Part shown: positions 26,258-35,603 of the stretch, one piece after another
Layout: every line of letters begins with the position of its first letter
Numbering within the stretch: position 1 is the stretch's first letter
Source: Opitutales bacterium
GTDB lineage: Bacteria > Verrucomicrobiota > Verrucomicrobiia > Opitutales > UBA953
Direction of reading: 5' to 3'
Length of the DNA stretch: 64,000 nt
NCBI GenBank assembly: GCA_016463705.1
Contig: JAEMQU010000001.1
Span: 39,986 to 103,985, forward strand
Made by a program: the position numbers and the translations under genes
The notes under the pieces: generated by a model
Database searches by the model: none
Told to the model about the DNA's origin: nothing
What the model saw: the letters and a program-made list of their open reading frames with translations, nothing else

Positions 26258-28276
26258 GTGCCTAATCGATTAGACAAAGAGCCTTCGTTATATCTCCGTC
26301 AACACGCCGAGAATCCAGTCCACTGGTGGCCTTGGTGTGCCGAAGCTTTTGCGGAAGCGAAGGAACTCAATAAACCCGTATTAGTATCCGTCGGTTATTC
26401 TTCCTGTCACTGGTGTCACGTCATGGCCCGTGAATCTTTCGAACAGGCCTATACTGCAGAATTAATGAACAAGCACTTTGTCTGCATCAAAGTGGATCGC
26501 GAAGAAAAACCCGAAGTAGATAAGTTAATGATGGATGCAGTGCAGATGATTCAAGGACAAGGTGGCTGGCCGTTGAATTGTTTTTGTCTACCCGACGGAC
26601 GACCCTTCTTCGGTGGAACTTATTTTCCACCCGAGGATCGCGGACAAGGACAAGTTCCCTGGCCACAATTACTCATGCGTGTCGCCGATTTTTATCACAG
26701 TAACAAAAATGAATTAGCAGCAAACGCAGATGCTATTGCGAAAAACCTGCTTCATTTAACCGTCGCGCCTGATGCCAATGGTCTATCCCCTACTCCCACC
26801 GATTTAGTCGAGGCAGCTCAACGGATTTGTGAAAATCATGATGACACTTACGGAGGCTTTAGCGGGGCTCCTAAATTCCCCAATCCGCCAGTTATTGATT
26901 TTTTATTAGGCATTCGTGCCACCCAGGCGGCAGATAATGATCGGGCTTTAGCGACCCGACTGGATGCCGTGATTACGGTCACTTTAGGTGCGATGGCACG
27001 TGGTGGGCTTTATGATCAAATCGGAGGCGGGTTTCATCGCTACTGCGTGGACCGTGATTGGACGGTGCCGCATTTCGAAAAAATGCTTTATGACAATGCC
27101 CAGCTCATTGGCACCTACGCTGAAGCATGGTCGCGTTATCGCGACCCACTTTACTTGGCGGTCGTTGAAGAAACCGTCGAATGGTTAAATCGTGAGATGT
27201 TAACCGAGAGTGGACTCTTTGCAACATCACTGGATGCAGATACTGATCACCACGAAGGGACGACCTATATTTGGAAGCCCATTGAAATTGTCGAAGCACT
27301 CGGCGAAGAAGCTCGAGAGTTTGCACAGGCCTACGGGATTACGGATCAAGGTAATTTCGAAGGAGCCAATATTCCCAAACTAAGAGGAAATATTAAAGAA
27401 CGGGAAAAATTTAAGTTCGCCCGACAAAAGTTATTAAAAATTCGCGAGCAAAGACCACAACCACTGCGCGATGACAAAATTCTGCTCGGTTGGAATGCCT
27501 TAGTAGTTAAAAACTTAGCTAAGGCAGGTTGGATTTTTGGCCGTAAAGATTGGATAAAACTCGCAGCCAAGGTAGAAAATCTTCTTTGGAAGAACATGGC
27601 GCAGGAGACCGAGGGTGAAATCAATTTATTTACCACCTGGTATAAAGACAACGCGAGCGGCGAAGGCATCATGATCAACTATGCGAGTTTGGCGGAAGCC
27701 GAACTAGCGCTTGGTGCCTATGCGGACTGGGCACTCGGCGCGCAACACACTGACTATCTTGGAAGAGCCAAAAAAATATTAGAGACGGTTGAAATTAAAT
27801 TCCGTGATTCGCATGCTATGGGCTACTTCATGGTTTCTGAAAATCGCGAGGATCTTTCGGTGAGACAAAAAGACTGGTTTGATAATGCGGTACCCTCGGG
27901 AAATTCCATGCTTCTCCAAGCTTATGCGCAATTAGAAGTTTTGTCTGAGGAAACCATTCACTCTAAACATTTCTCTGATTTAAGTAAGGCCTACGGAGGA
28001 TTGGTAAAAAATGTGCCGCACGGTGTGGCTCATGCATTGGATGCGTTTACACGCCAGGCAACGGGCTGGGTGGTCGTTAAATATCAAAGAGCCGATCTAC
28101 TCGATCAACTCCATGAAAAAATTACGGGGGTGAGTGGTACAAATTCCCCGGCAAAGGCTTATCGACCCCTCATCCTGCGCCGGGACGACTCAGTCATCGG
28201 ATTCCAAATTTGCATAGGGAAAAGCTGTCTTAATCCCACCGAATCTGTCGAAATTGCTGCAGATTTCATTTCGTAG
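26258..28276 (+). CDS. DUF255 thioredoxin-domain protein (YyaL/SPATA20 family)
   Basis: The 672-residue protein begins [20 protein letters not shown], the hallmark N-terminus of the family. The thioredoxin-like domain has the [12 protein letters not shown] motif and ends with [23 protein letters not shown]. The rest resembles a six-hairpin (alpha/alpha barrel) glycosidase-like domain with [27 protein letters not shown]. The exact biochemical role of the family is unsettled. The GTG at 26258 is chosen because the family starts at this position; the track ORF runs 16 residues further upstream into the inverted repeats. Confidence 0.9.
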   Translation: MPNRLDKEPSLYLRQHAENPVHWWPWCAEAFAEAKELNKPVLVSVGYSSCHWCHVMARESFEQAYTAELMNKHFVCIKVDREEKPEVDKLMMDAVQMIQGQGGWPLNCFCLPDGRPFFGGTYFPPEDRGQGQVPWPQLLMRVADFYHSNKNELAANADAIAKNLLHLTVAPDANGLSPTPTDLVEAAQRICENHDDTYGGFSGAPKFPNPPVIDFLLGIRATQAADNDRALATRLDAVITVTLGAMARGGLYDQIGGGFHRYCVDRDWTVPHFEKMLYDNAQLIGTYAEAWSRYRDPLYLAVVEETVEWLNREMLTESGLFATSLDADTDHHEGTTYIWKPIEIVEALGEEAREFAQAYGITDQGNFEGANIPKLRGNIKEREKFKFARQKLLKIREQRPQPLRDDKILLGWNALVVKNLAKAGWIFGRKDWIKLAAKVENLLWKNMAQETEGEINLFTTWYKDNASGEGIMINYASLAEAELALGAYADWALGAQHTDYLGRAKKILETVEIKFRDSHAMGYFMVSENREDLSVRQKDWFDNAVPSGNSMLLQAYAQLEVLSEETIHSKHFSDLSKAYGGLVKNVPHGVAHALDAFTRQATGWVVVKYQRADLLDQLHEKITGVSGTNSPAKAYRPLILRRDDSVIGFQICIGKSCLNPTESVEIAADFIS

Positions 28277-28323
28277 ACTCCTCTCTTGCCTCATTTCTCA
28301 ATTGTTTGGTTAATGTGCCGTCC

Positions 28324-30081
28324 ATGAAAAAGAAAGAAGATAAATATACTTACGGCGTCGACCCCAATACGAAGCGCACTCGGGCTATTTTATTCGGTAC
28401 TGTTTTCGTTGAACAATTCGGATATAGCAAAAAAGTTTATAGTTTAAACGTCCGACGGATCGCGGGCATTCTGCCTTTTTTACTTTTTGGCCTCTGGCTG
28501 ATGGCTTCCGAATTTATGTATTTTCGGGAACGTTACATGTATGGAATTACAACCACCCGTCGGTCTGATATTTATTTGTTTTATTACGACTCAACTATCG
28601 ACTCTACGGTTAATTTCTTTCTCAAACCCGAGGAGGTTAGCCTGCGGAGTCGTCAAAAAATCATCGATTATAATCCTGAGAAAGATCACGGAAAAGTCGC
28701 CCACTTAAATCACAAAGGTGAATATTTTGTCAGTGTAGCGAAGGCCGCGTTGGAACGTGGCGATTTTGCGGAATTTGCGAAATATATTGGCACGGGCGCG
28801 AGCCTGACGCCGCGTAATGCGGAAGCACAAAAACTCTGCGCCGACTTATACTTTGCGTTTGGCCGTTCGATTGACGCATTCCAAATTTTGGAAAATTCGC
28901 TCGATTTCGGATTAAATGATCCGGAAATTTTTAGAAACTACCTGACACGTTGCTTCATGCTCGACCAAGACATCCGAGTCATCAACACCGCTAAAAAATA
29001 CCTACCCAACAAACAGCTCAGCCCCGTCATTCGGGAAGATCTTAAACTCGCCGAGGCTCAGGCCAACTTTTTCCGCGGTAATTACAGTGAAGCCTCCAAG
29101 TTAATTCGCGACTACACGCTGGAGACTAATCCAGAGGGATTCCTCTTACGCTGTCAGTTAATGTATGAATTGGGGGAAAAACCCGAGGCGATTAAGCTGC
29201 TGAATACCGCCATCAAAAATTATCCCGGGGTAATGAGGCTCCTGGAAATTAAGGCACGCTGGCTTAAAGACATGGGTAAACTTAAAGAAGCACGCGATTG
29301 TTTAGATTTAATTGTTATTAGTAACCCAGAAAATTTTAGCCCCTACATCCAGTCGCTTCACCTAACATTGGGTCCAGAAAATCAAGAAAAACGTAATAAT
29401 GAAATAGAGAAAATTATTAAAAAATACGGCAAGAGCGAGCAGGCGATGCTCGAGTTGGCGCAGTACGCGAATGATATTTTTGATGCAAAACTCACAGCCC
29501 GATTACTCACCTTGGCAGAGCAAAATCGTTTTCCGAGTCGTACCAAATTTGCCCTCACCCATGCGGAGTGTCTGATTAATGCTAATCGTCCGCACGAAGC
29601 GATTTTGCTCATCGATGAACTCTTGTCCCAAATCGAACGCGAACAATGGTTGGCCGATACCAAAATCGCCCTCGATGCTTTGAAATGTATCGCGTACTTC
29701 GCCGATGATCAGCCGGAGATTGGTTTAATTAATTTAACCCGCCTCTTGGAGAATCGACGCATTCCGCCCCAACTCCTCATCGCCACGGGTAAAAAATTGA
29801 TTCAGGCCAAACGATTCGTGGAAGCGAATAATATGCTCATTCAAGCTCACTTAATGAATGAGAATAACCAGCCGTTATTACTCCAGATTGTGAAACTGAA
29901 AATCGAGCACCCCGAAATCGCTAACGACGTTGAAGTGTATATCCGTCGACTGATGGATACGCGTCGTCCTCCGCGCGATGTTCTCATCTCCGCCCTGAAT
30001 TGTGTATCCTCTGACACTTATCTCTTCTCCGATAACCGCGAAAAGCTGCAGTTGGATATCGAGAAGATGATTAATCAGTAA
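28324..30081 (+). CDS. Membrane-anchored TPR protein
   Basis: The 585-residue protein has a basic N-terminus (MKKKEDKYTYG), one transmembrane segment near residues 46-62 (IAGILPFLLFGLWLMASEF), and a long extracytoplasmic region of tetratricopeptide repeats. Examples are AEAQKLCADLYFAFGRSIDAFQ, ANRPHEAILLIDELL and KRFVEANNMLIQAH. There is no cleavable signal and no catalytic motif. It lies 47 bases after the DUF255 gene, possibly in one operon, and ends 3 bases from convergent apbE. The ATG at 28324 is used; the track extends 6 residues upstream from a TTG. Function unknown. Confidence 0.65.
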   Translation: MKKKEDKYTYGVDPNTKRTRAILFGTVFVEQFGYSKKVYSLNVRRIAGILPFLLFGLWLMASEFMYFRERYMYGITTTRRSDIYLFYYDSTIDSTVNFFLKPEEVSLRSRQKIIDYNPEKDHGKVAHLNHKGEYFVSVAKAALERGDFAEFAKYIGTGASLTPRNAEAQKLCADLYFAFGRSIDAFQILENSLDFGLNDPEIFRNYLTRCFMLDQDIRVINTAKKYLPNKQLSPVIREDLKLAEAQANFFRGNYSEASKLIRDYTLETNPEGFLLRCQLMYELGEKPEAIKLLNTAIKNYPGVMRLLEIKARWLKDMGKLKEARDCLDLIVISNPENFSPYIQSLHLTLGPENQEKRNNEIEKIIKKYGKSEQAMLELAQYANDIFDAKLTARLLTLAEQNRFPSRTKFALTHAECLINANRPHEAILLIDELLSQIEREQWLADTKIALDALKCIAYFADDQPEIGLINLTRLLENRRIPPQLLIATGKKLIQAKRFVEANNMLIQAHLMNENNQPLLLQIVKLKIEHPEIANDVEVYIRRLMDTRRPPRDVLISALNCVSSDTYLFSDNREKLQLDIEKMINQ

Positions 30082-30084
30082 GTG

Positions 30085-30981
30085 CTAGTTTCGACTCGTT
30101 AAATCCAGATTCTTAAACATTCCGAGACACTCGCCGCCGGGCAGCCAAAGTCCACGGGTAGAAACTCGCGTCAGTAAATTTTCGCTTTCGGATTGAGACA
30201 ACAAGACACCCACCGTCGTCAATGCCTCGGCTTCTAAGGCCGTATTTGCCACCGCACGAATCGCTTCCAGACTTAAGGGCACGGAGAGACCCGTCAGAGG
30301 ATTCACCAAACAAGACTTCATGGAGTTATTGGGCTTACTCGCGAGTGCGGTACGACATAACTTAAGCTCCAGGGTGTGACCTAGGCCGACACGCCAACCT
30401 CGGGCTTCTCCTGGAGGATCCAACGCTAAAATAACATTACTGCCTGCACCTAAAATCGCCCGGTGAATTCCCCAATTACTTTCTAACATCTCCGCCATAC
30501 GATCACAGGCATACCCATGAATGATTCCGCTGAAATCGATGGTCCTTCCGTTTTCTTGGCGTCTTAGTTCATTTCCCTCCAACTCAAATTTTCCGGTTTT
30601 ATAATCCTGAAAAGTTTTTTCCCAAACGTCGTCATCAGGATTAAATTCATCCGAACCGCGCTCGGTCCAATAGCGAAAGAGAGTTCCCGCCGATACATCA
30701 AAGATCCCGGCAGTTTCTTTTTTAAAGGCTTCGGCGAATTTCCAGAGAGTACAAAAATCTTCACTGACTGAAATCATTTCGCCTTCCGGCAGTTGATTAA
30801 TCAACGCAAGGATTCCGCCAGCATCACGCCCATTTAAATCATAATGTAATCGATCGAGGGTAAAGAAGACCGACTCAGCAGCCCGTTCGGCAAAGGCATA
30901 ATCCTCATCGGCAATCCGAATCCAAAATCGTGTACCCAGTGCTTGATGACTAAAATTATGGATTACACCTGAATCACTCAT
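30085..30981 (-). CDS. apbE: ApbE-like FAD:protein FMN transferase, divergent
   Basis: ApbE attaches FMN covalently to Thr in partner flavoproteins such as the Rnf and Nqr complexes. Recognisable segments are ALGTRFWIRI near the N-terminus, IDFSGIIHGYACDRM (family: DLGGIAKGYAVD), the ALASKPNN segment, NPLTG and the metal-site region ANTALEAEALTTVG. Several positions differ from the consensus (F-S in place of L-G, Glu in the usual Asp position of the metal site), so activity is likely but not certain. There is no lipobox or signal peptide. It is the last gene of a minus-strand group with two VWA-like proteins and a thioesterase. Confidence 0.75.
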   Translation of the reverse strand: MSDSGVIHNFSHQALGTRFWIRIADEDYAFAERAAESVFFTLDRLHYDLNGRDAGGILALINQLPEGEMISVSEDFCTLWKFAEAFKKETAGIFDVSAGTLFRYWTERGSDEFNPDDDVWEKTFQDYKTGKFELEGNELRRQENGRTIDFSGIIHGYACDRMAEMLESNWGIHRAILGAGSNVILALDPPGEARGWRVGLGHTLELKLCRTALASKPNNSMKSCLVNPLTGLSVPLSLEAIRAVANTALEAEALTTVGVLLSQSESENLLTRVSTRGLWLPGGECLGMFKNLDLTSRN

Positions 30982-30990
30982 CACACCTGG

Positions 30991-31410
30991 TTACGCCTTA
31001 AAGAAGTTTTCAAACGTCGTTTTGGTTTCTAACGGTACGAGTGCCGCAGACATCGGTCCCTGACCTTCGCGCCAAGCGTAGACCGTCGTCAATGCACCAT
31101 TGGCTACTTCTTTCTCTCCGACCTTCGCCTTAAAATTCCAAATAATTTTTTTATCCCCTAACTCGCGGGGCGATAATTCAATCACCACTAAGTCTTCACG
31201 ATAAATGGGGGCGAGATAATCGCACTCCACCCGCACTCGAGGAAAACCCATTAGCTTCGTTCCATCGGATTTAAGAAACGGTAATTTAAGTTGGCGATAC
31301 AAGGCCTCCTCGGTGGCTTCGACCCAGAAAAAGATGGTCGAGAAATGGATAATGCCTGCGGCATCGGTATCCGAAAAATTCGCACGGTACTCTGCCTTAA
31401 ATATTGCCAT
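30991..31410 (-). CDS. Hotdog-fold acyl-CoA thioesterase (4-hydroxybenzoyl-CoA thioesterase/YbgC-like)
   Basis: The 139-residue single hotdog domain has the family signature FSDTDAAGIIHFSTIFFWVE, with the catalytic Asp in SDTDAAG. YbgC proteins hydrolyse acyl-CoA and may connect to the Tol-Pal system; others act on DHNA-CoA in menaquinone synthesis. Neither can be chosen from this sequence. The ATG at 31410 fits better than the upstream TTG at 31422. It sits 9 bases before apbE and 43 bases after the second VWA-like gene. Confidence 0.82.
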   Translation of the reverse strand: MAIFKAEYRANFSDTDAAGIIHFSTIFFWVEATEEALYRQLKLPFLKSDGTKLMGFPRVRVECDYLAPIYREDLVVIELSPRELGDKKIIWNFKAKVGEKEVANGALTTVYAWREGQGPMSAALVPLETKTTFENFFKA

Positions 31411-31453
31411 GACTTTATCCAAACCATCTTAAGCCGGGGTGCAACCGCCAAGC

Positions 31454-32521
31454 CTAATTGGGAGGGCGGCCTGACTTCAGCCAACCCACCGACAGTGAGT
31501 CGCCCCCCGAGGCCTCCACGCAGGCCTTTAAGAGCCCTTGCGGCGGCTGTTGCAGGGAGAATAGATACAGTTTAGGACCTTGTCCTACTGCCCCCTTTTT
31601 AAAGGCTTCCATCCACTTAGCCTGCCACGGTTTAACCGGCATGACCCTTCCGACCTTGTGATAATTACTATCGGAATAAATCAACGTCGGGGCGCCTTTA
31701 TTATTTTCCTCATAAATTCGGATACCGTCTTGAAAATCAGAAAACACCACGAGCGCATCATAGTCCTCGCTCAGCAGTCGATCAATCCAAGCCCCCAACG
31801 AACCCTTTTCGCAAGAAGACCGAATGCGACTCAAGAGCTGGCGGCCGTCATCGGTTAATTCCGCATCAATCGTTTGAGTAGGCGCCTCGGTTAAGCGTGG
31901 GGCATCGCCGTGAAAAGTTTTTCCGTAGACAATATTATTTTCCAAACTCACCACGCGGGCACCATCAAAGCGAAACACATCCGCATCGGGATATTCTTTT
32001 TTAATTTCGGCGGTTACTTTTTCTAAATAGGGTCGCATCGAACCAGAGCAGTCTAAATAAACAGCGACGCGTTGCGCTTTGATCGCGGCACCCATTACAA
32101 ATTTTCCGACCAAGCTCCGCGAGTCGCCCAGTCCACCTCCGAAGGATATTCCCCGGCCCTGGCCAAACCCTTCACGCCCCATCCCTTTCTCCATGCTAAA
32201 GTTGGCACTCATCATATCGGAAGCACCGGTCAGCTCAGGCAAAGCGATAGAGGCATTGTTATTATTGACGGAAATACGAGTCGCCCCCTGAATTTTCCTC
32301 GGAGTATTTTTGATGGTGTAAGCCTGCGTGGTGCTCGCTGGTTTGGACGAACCACTGGCCGTGACAAATAAATCAGGGTCTTGATGGGGCTTCACGGCGA
32401 TCGGCGAAGCCAAGACAATCCAACAAGCTAGGCCTAATAAAATTCCATGCACGCCGAGCGAGGTCACAAAACCTTTCCAATTCTGTAGTGACTTGCGCTG
32501 ACGAACGGTGGCGTGCGACAT
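31454..32521 (-). CDS. Membrane-anchored VWA-like protein, copy 2
   Basis: The 355-residue protein has a single membrane helix near residues 22-39, then a Ser/Gly-rich spacer with GMGREGFGQGRGISFGGG. A von Willebrand factor A-like domain follows with MIDAS motif DCSGS (from Asp157) and the later FSDFQDG segment (261-267). It is a paralogue of the gene directly upstream: both share VGKF..VMGAxIxAxxVAV, xxEIxKxxPDADVF, GAWxDxxxxxxYDALxxFSDFQDG and a C-terminal LYLFS. These genes form a co-oriented tandem pair. The role is unknown; VWA domains usually mediate metal-dependent protein contacts. Confidence 0.75.
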   Translation of the reverse strand: MSHATVRQRKSLQNWKGFVTSLGVHGILLGLACWIVLASPIAVKPHQDPDLFVTASGSSKPASTTQAYTIKNTPRKIQGATRISVNNNNASIALPELTGASDMMSANFSMEKGMGREGFGQGRGISFGGGLGDSRSLVGKFVMGAAIKAQRVAVYLDCSGSMRPYLEKVTAEIKKEYPDADVFRFDGARVVSLENNIVYGKTFHGDAPRLTEAPTQTIDAELTDDGRQLLSRIRSSCEKGSLGAWIDRLLSEDYDALVVFSDFQDGIRIYEENNKGAPTLIYSDSNYHKVGRVMPVKPWQAKWMEAFKKGAVGQGPKLYLFSLQQPPQGLLKACVEASGGDSLSVGWLKSGRPPN

Positions 32522-32594
32522 GCATGACCATTCAACGACCCACAGCCAACCGACAAGATTGGCGTACTAGGCACATTGACCTAATACCTTCTTA

Positions 32595-33869
32595 CTATCG
32601 ATTAGTGTTAGCAGGCGCACTCACCGAACTCTTTTTAATTTCCGTGGGGTCTTCATCAGTAACCGCTGGTGGATTTCCTCCCGTTCTTAACCATTCCACC
32701 ATTTTACTTTGGCCACCCGAAGACTTTACACATTTTTCAAAAATAGCCTGAGGCTCAGTTTCCGTTGAAAATAAATAGAGTCGTGGTCCCTTGCCTGAAT
32801 TCGCTTCGCCGAATACCTTCAGCCATTCCTTTTCCCATCCCTTTTCTTGTTCAGTACGATCATCAGTAGGATGCCTTGCTCTCACGCCATCGGCATAAAC
32901 CGTTTCAAACTTATCGCTGCCATAATAGTATTTCGATCCGCCATTTTTATCCTTTTCGCGGTACTGCGTTACTCCGTCTTGGAAGTCAGAGAAAATAATC
33001 AAGGCGTCGTATTCTCTCTGATTCTTCATAATATCAACCCACGCGCCCACGCACCCCGTCTGGAAACTCTTATCATGTTCTCTAAAAATACTTTTACCTT
33101 TGGTGGTTAATTTTTCTATGTCGGTATTTTTCGCACCGCCTTTTGTTTTATCGCTATAAGTGCCTTTATATTTACTCCCACCCATCACCACATTGCCGAC
33201 CGTATTGGTCCAAATTCCACTGTACATAAAGACATCAGCGTCTGGGAATTGTTTACGAATCTCACTCTCCACTCGGTCTAAATAACGGGCCATCGATTTC
33301 GAGGAGTCCATAAACACCGCCACTTTGGTGGCTTGGATTTTGGCGCCCATCACGGGCTTAAATTTACCAATCATATTTTTACCATTACCGACGCCGATAC
33401 CTTGGCCTGAGCCGATACCACCACCTGAGCCTCCGCCGAAGCCCTTAGAAGAACCACCCATGGTTGCGCCGGAGACCATGGACGACGTCGACACATTAGG
33501 AATGTCAGGTAACGAAATAGAAGCGTTAGGGTTCTTGGAAGTCAGGCGTGGTGTGCTCTTCGCCAGCGACTTCATATTTTTCTGCTGCAGACGGTGCTGA
33601 TAAATTTTTGCGCGATCGCCGTCGTTACCACCACCCGCACCGGTCGCAAATTGGGTCGGCTCGCGCTTCGTGGAATCGGTCCAGGTTGAAACTACCCAGA
33701 ACACCGCGACGACGATTAAGAAAAAGTGAATCATTAACGAAACCATCAAACCACCACCACCGAGGCGCGCCCAGAATCCTTGCTTTTGACGAATCGCTGC
33801 CTGTTCACCATTGGCATCGATATTATCATCAACATTTGGCGAGGGAGGATTGGGAGGGGTGGCTGACAT
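32595..33869 (-). CDS. Membrane-anchored VWA-like protein, copy 1
   Basis: The 424-residue protein has a Pro/Asn-rich cytoplasmic end, a membrane helix at about 41-62 (MVSLMIHFFLIVVAVFWVV) and a Gly-rich linker (GFGGGSGGGIGSGQGIGVG). Its VWA-like domain has MIDAS motif DSSKS (from Asp188) and FSDFQDG. It aligns with the downstream protein throughout the periplasmic part, with insertions in the loop after VVMGGSKY. The overall architecture resembles no named family I can recognise. It is first of a minus-strand group ending at apbE and is divergent to the initiator tRNA gene. Confidence 0.75.
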   Translation of the reverse strand: MSATPPNPPSPNVDDNIDANGEQAAIRQKQGFWARLGGGGLMVSLMIHFFLIVVAVFWVVSTWTDSTKREPTQFATGAGGGNDGDRAKIYQHRLQQKNMKSLAKSTPRLTSKNPNASISLPDIPNVSTSSMVSGATMGGSSKGFGGGSGGGIGSGQGIGVGNGKNMIGKFKPVMGAKIQATKVAVFMDSSKSMARYLDRVESEIRKQFPDADVFMYSGIWTNTVGNVVMGGSKYKGTYSDKTKGGAKNTDIEKLTTKGKSIFREHDKSFQTGCVGAWVDIMKNQREYDALIIFSDFQDGVTQYREKDKNGGSKYYYGSDKFETVYADGVRARHPTDDRTEQEKGWEKEWLKVFGEANSGKGPRLYLFSTETEPQAIFEKCVKSSGGQSKMVEWLRTGGNPPAVTDEDPTEIKKSSVSAPANTNR

Positions 33870-34055
33870 AACAGGGAACAGCTATGAACATCAATTTTCA
33901 CAACGAAAGTTCCAACCCCAATTAACACCCCAGTTGGGTTGGCACAAATCTGTAACAATCGCCATTTATAGATTGATCAAATTACCTTAAAAGGATCCAC
34001 GCAGAAATGGCTTGCGACTCGTCCATTTAGGCTTTCTGTTGCACCTCCCACTTAT

Positions 34056-34133
34056 TGCAGGGTGGAGCAGCCCGGTTAGCTCGTCAGGCTCATAACCTGA
34101 AGGTCGTAGGTTCAAATCCTACCCCTGCACCCA
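34056..34133 (+). tRNA. tRNA-Met(CAT), initiator type
   Basis: The cloverleaf has a 7-bp acceptor TGCAGGG/CCCTGCA, D arm GAGC/GCTC with the initiator-typical A11-U24 pair, anticodon stem TCAGG/CCTGA around loop CTCATAA (anticodon CAT at 34091-34093), T arm GTAGG/CCTAC and encoded CCA. The GTGGAGCAGCC stretch and AAGGTCG variable region match E. coli initiator tRNA. Two differences stand out: U1-A72 can pair (E. coli has C1xA72) and the three G-C pairs of the anticodon stem are A-U, G-C, G-C. Confidence 0.93.
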
Positions 34134-34281
34134 ATTTTAAAGTCCTATAAATCAAGCACTTATAGGAGGTGGTTGTGAGAATATCTGGAAAATTCTTGCA
34201 AAAGCCCAAAAATCGCTAAACTATTAGTTATAAATTTGTCCTACGGGGCAATGGGGTAAGTAAGTTAAAATAGTAATAAAA
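34134..34281 (+). other. Gene-free stretch after tRNA-Met with small hairpins; possible small RNA or micro-ORF
   Basis: With the upstream 33870-34055 this is the window's only long gene-free region. It has an inverted repeat CCTATAA/TTATAGG (34144-34150, 34160-34166), a perfect Shine-Dalgarno AGGAGGTG at 34164-34171 followed 5 bases later by a GTG that opens only 14 codons, and a small hairpin TTGTCC-TACG-GGGCAA (34236-34251). It leads into the terminator at 34282. The 33870-34055 part shows no feature beyond promoters that must exist for the divergent genes. Confidence 0.3.
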
Positions 34282-34321
34282 AGCCGGCATACGTAGGGGT
34301 ACGTATGCCGGCTCCTTTTTT
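34282..34321. terminator. Bidirectional intrinsic terminator, 14-bp stem
   Basis: A perfect 14-bp stem AGCCGGCATACGTA / TACGTATGCCGGCT with a GGGG loop is followed by CCTTTTTT on the plus strand. On the minus strand the tract is TTTTATTACTA. It ends the convergent transcripts from tRNA-Met and from the pil operon (pilC stop at 34344). Confidence 0.92.
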
Positions 34322-34343
34322 GGGCAATGAATTCGGGCCCTAA

Positions 34344-35582
34344 TTATCCACCCGTCATCTGCGTGATGAGTGCGATGAGCGGCAGGAACATCGCCAGAAC
34401 GATGGCACCGACCACGACCGCGAGAAACACGATCAGTACTGGTTCAATAATGGAAGTGAGCGCGGTCACCGCGTTGTCCACTTCTTCGTCATAAATATCG
34501 GCCACGCGATTTAACATCTCGGGTAGCTGACCGGTTTCTTCGCCGACTTGAATCATCGAAGTAACCATTTGGGGAAACACTCCGGTTTGTTCGAGAGGAA
34601 TAGAAAGCGGTTCACCATCACGCACGCGATCATGCACGCGCTCTAACGAATTAGCGATGACGACGTTGTCTAAGGTATCACGTGTAATATTAATGGCTTG
34701 GAGAATGGGAACACCTGAAGCCATCAAGGTTCCGAAGGTACGAGCGAAGCGAGAAACAGAAACAATTTGGACGAAGCCACCGATCTTAGGTAACTTGAAA
34801 ATAATCCGATCGAAAAGTTCCTTACCCTTAGGAGACGACAACCAAAGCTTCATGCCGTAGTAGATACCAAAGATAACGAAGGGCGTCACATACCAGTAAT
34901 CCGTTAGTGCAGTAGAAATACCGACGACGAATTGGGTTAAAGGGGGTAAAGCCAACTTCTGACTGCTCAAAAGTTTTTGGAACGAGGGAACGACTTTAAC
35001 CATCAGAATATAAACGATGACGACGGCCACAGAAACCACGACGCCTGGATAAACCATCGCGGATTTAACTTTCTTCTGAATGCGCTGAGCTTTTTCACGG
35101 AACTTTGCCAGACGATCCAATACTTTATCAAGTACCCCACCAGCCTCCCCTGCTTTCACCATGTTAATGAAGAGACGGTCAAAAACTTTTGGGTGAGCGG
35201 CGAGCGCTTCGGATAAATTATTACCTTGAGAAACACTTTCCGCAATCAAGCCCAAGACTTCTTTGAAGTGAAGATTGCGTTCTTGTTTATGAATCAACTC
35301 CAGTGCACGTAATAATGGTAAACCAGCCACGATCAAGGTCGCCAACTGACGGGTCATCGTGGTGACGTCTTCCGCAGAAACTTTTGAGCCGAAACTAAAA
35401 GATTTCTTGGCCGGGGCGGCCGCAGTAACGGGTTTGGCAGCACCCGTATCACCCACCAGGGAAGTGACCATGAGGCCACGAGCCATTAATTTCTGACGAG
35501 CTTGTTCGTCGTTCGGCGCTTCGATTTTACCGGTGGTTTGGGCACCATTACGATCAATAGCGTTGTACTTATATTCAGGCAT
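34344..35582 (-). CDS. pilC: Type IV pilus inner membrane protein PilC / type II secretion F family
   Basis: PilC is the inner-membrane platform protein on which pilus ATPases act. The N-terminal MPEYKYNAIDRNGAQTTGKIEA is typical. Two T2SF domains follow (about 75-200 and 280-400), each with hydrophobic segments such as VVVSVAVVIVYILMVKVVP. The ending PVLIVFLAVVVGAIVLAMFLPLI is the family's last membrane helix. At 412 residues it has normal length. It is the last gene of the minus-strand pilus group and is followed by the bidirectional terminator. Confidence 0.92.
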   Translation of the reverse strand: MPEYKYNAIDRNGAQTTGKIEAPNDEQARQKLMARGLMVTSLVGDTGAAKPVTAAAPAKKSFSFGSKVSAEDVTTMTRQLATLIVAGLPLLRALELIHKQERNLHFKEVLGLIAESVSQGNNLSEALAAHPKVFDRLFINMVKAGEAGGVLDKVLDRLAKFREKAQRIQKKVKSAMVYPGVVVSVAVVIVYILMVKVVPSFQKLLSSQKLALPPLTQFVVGISTALTDYWYVTPFVIFGIYYGMKLWLSSPKGKELFDRIIFKLPKIGGFVQIVSVSRFARTFGTLMASGVPILQAINITRDTLDNVVIANSLERVHDRVRDGEPLSIPLEQTGVFPQMVTSMIQVGEETGQLPEMLNRVADIYDEEVDNAVTALTSIIEPVLIVFLAVVVGAIVLAMFLPLIALITQMTGG

Positions 35583-35603
35583 GGGAGTGGTTGTGGAGAA
35601 AGA

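Noticed and set aside
34012-34055. Promoter of tRNA-Met at TTGCGA (34012)
   Set aside because: The -35-like hexamer has no acceptable -10 box at 16-18 bases, so it is not listed.
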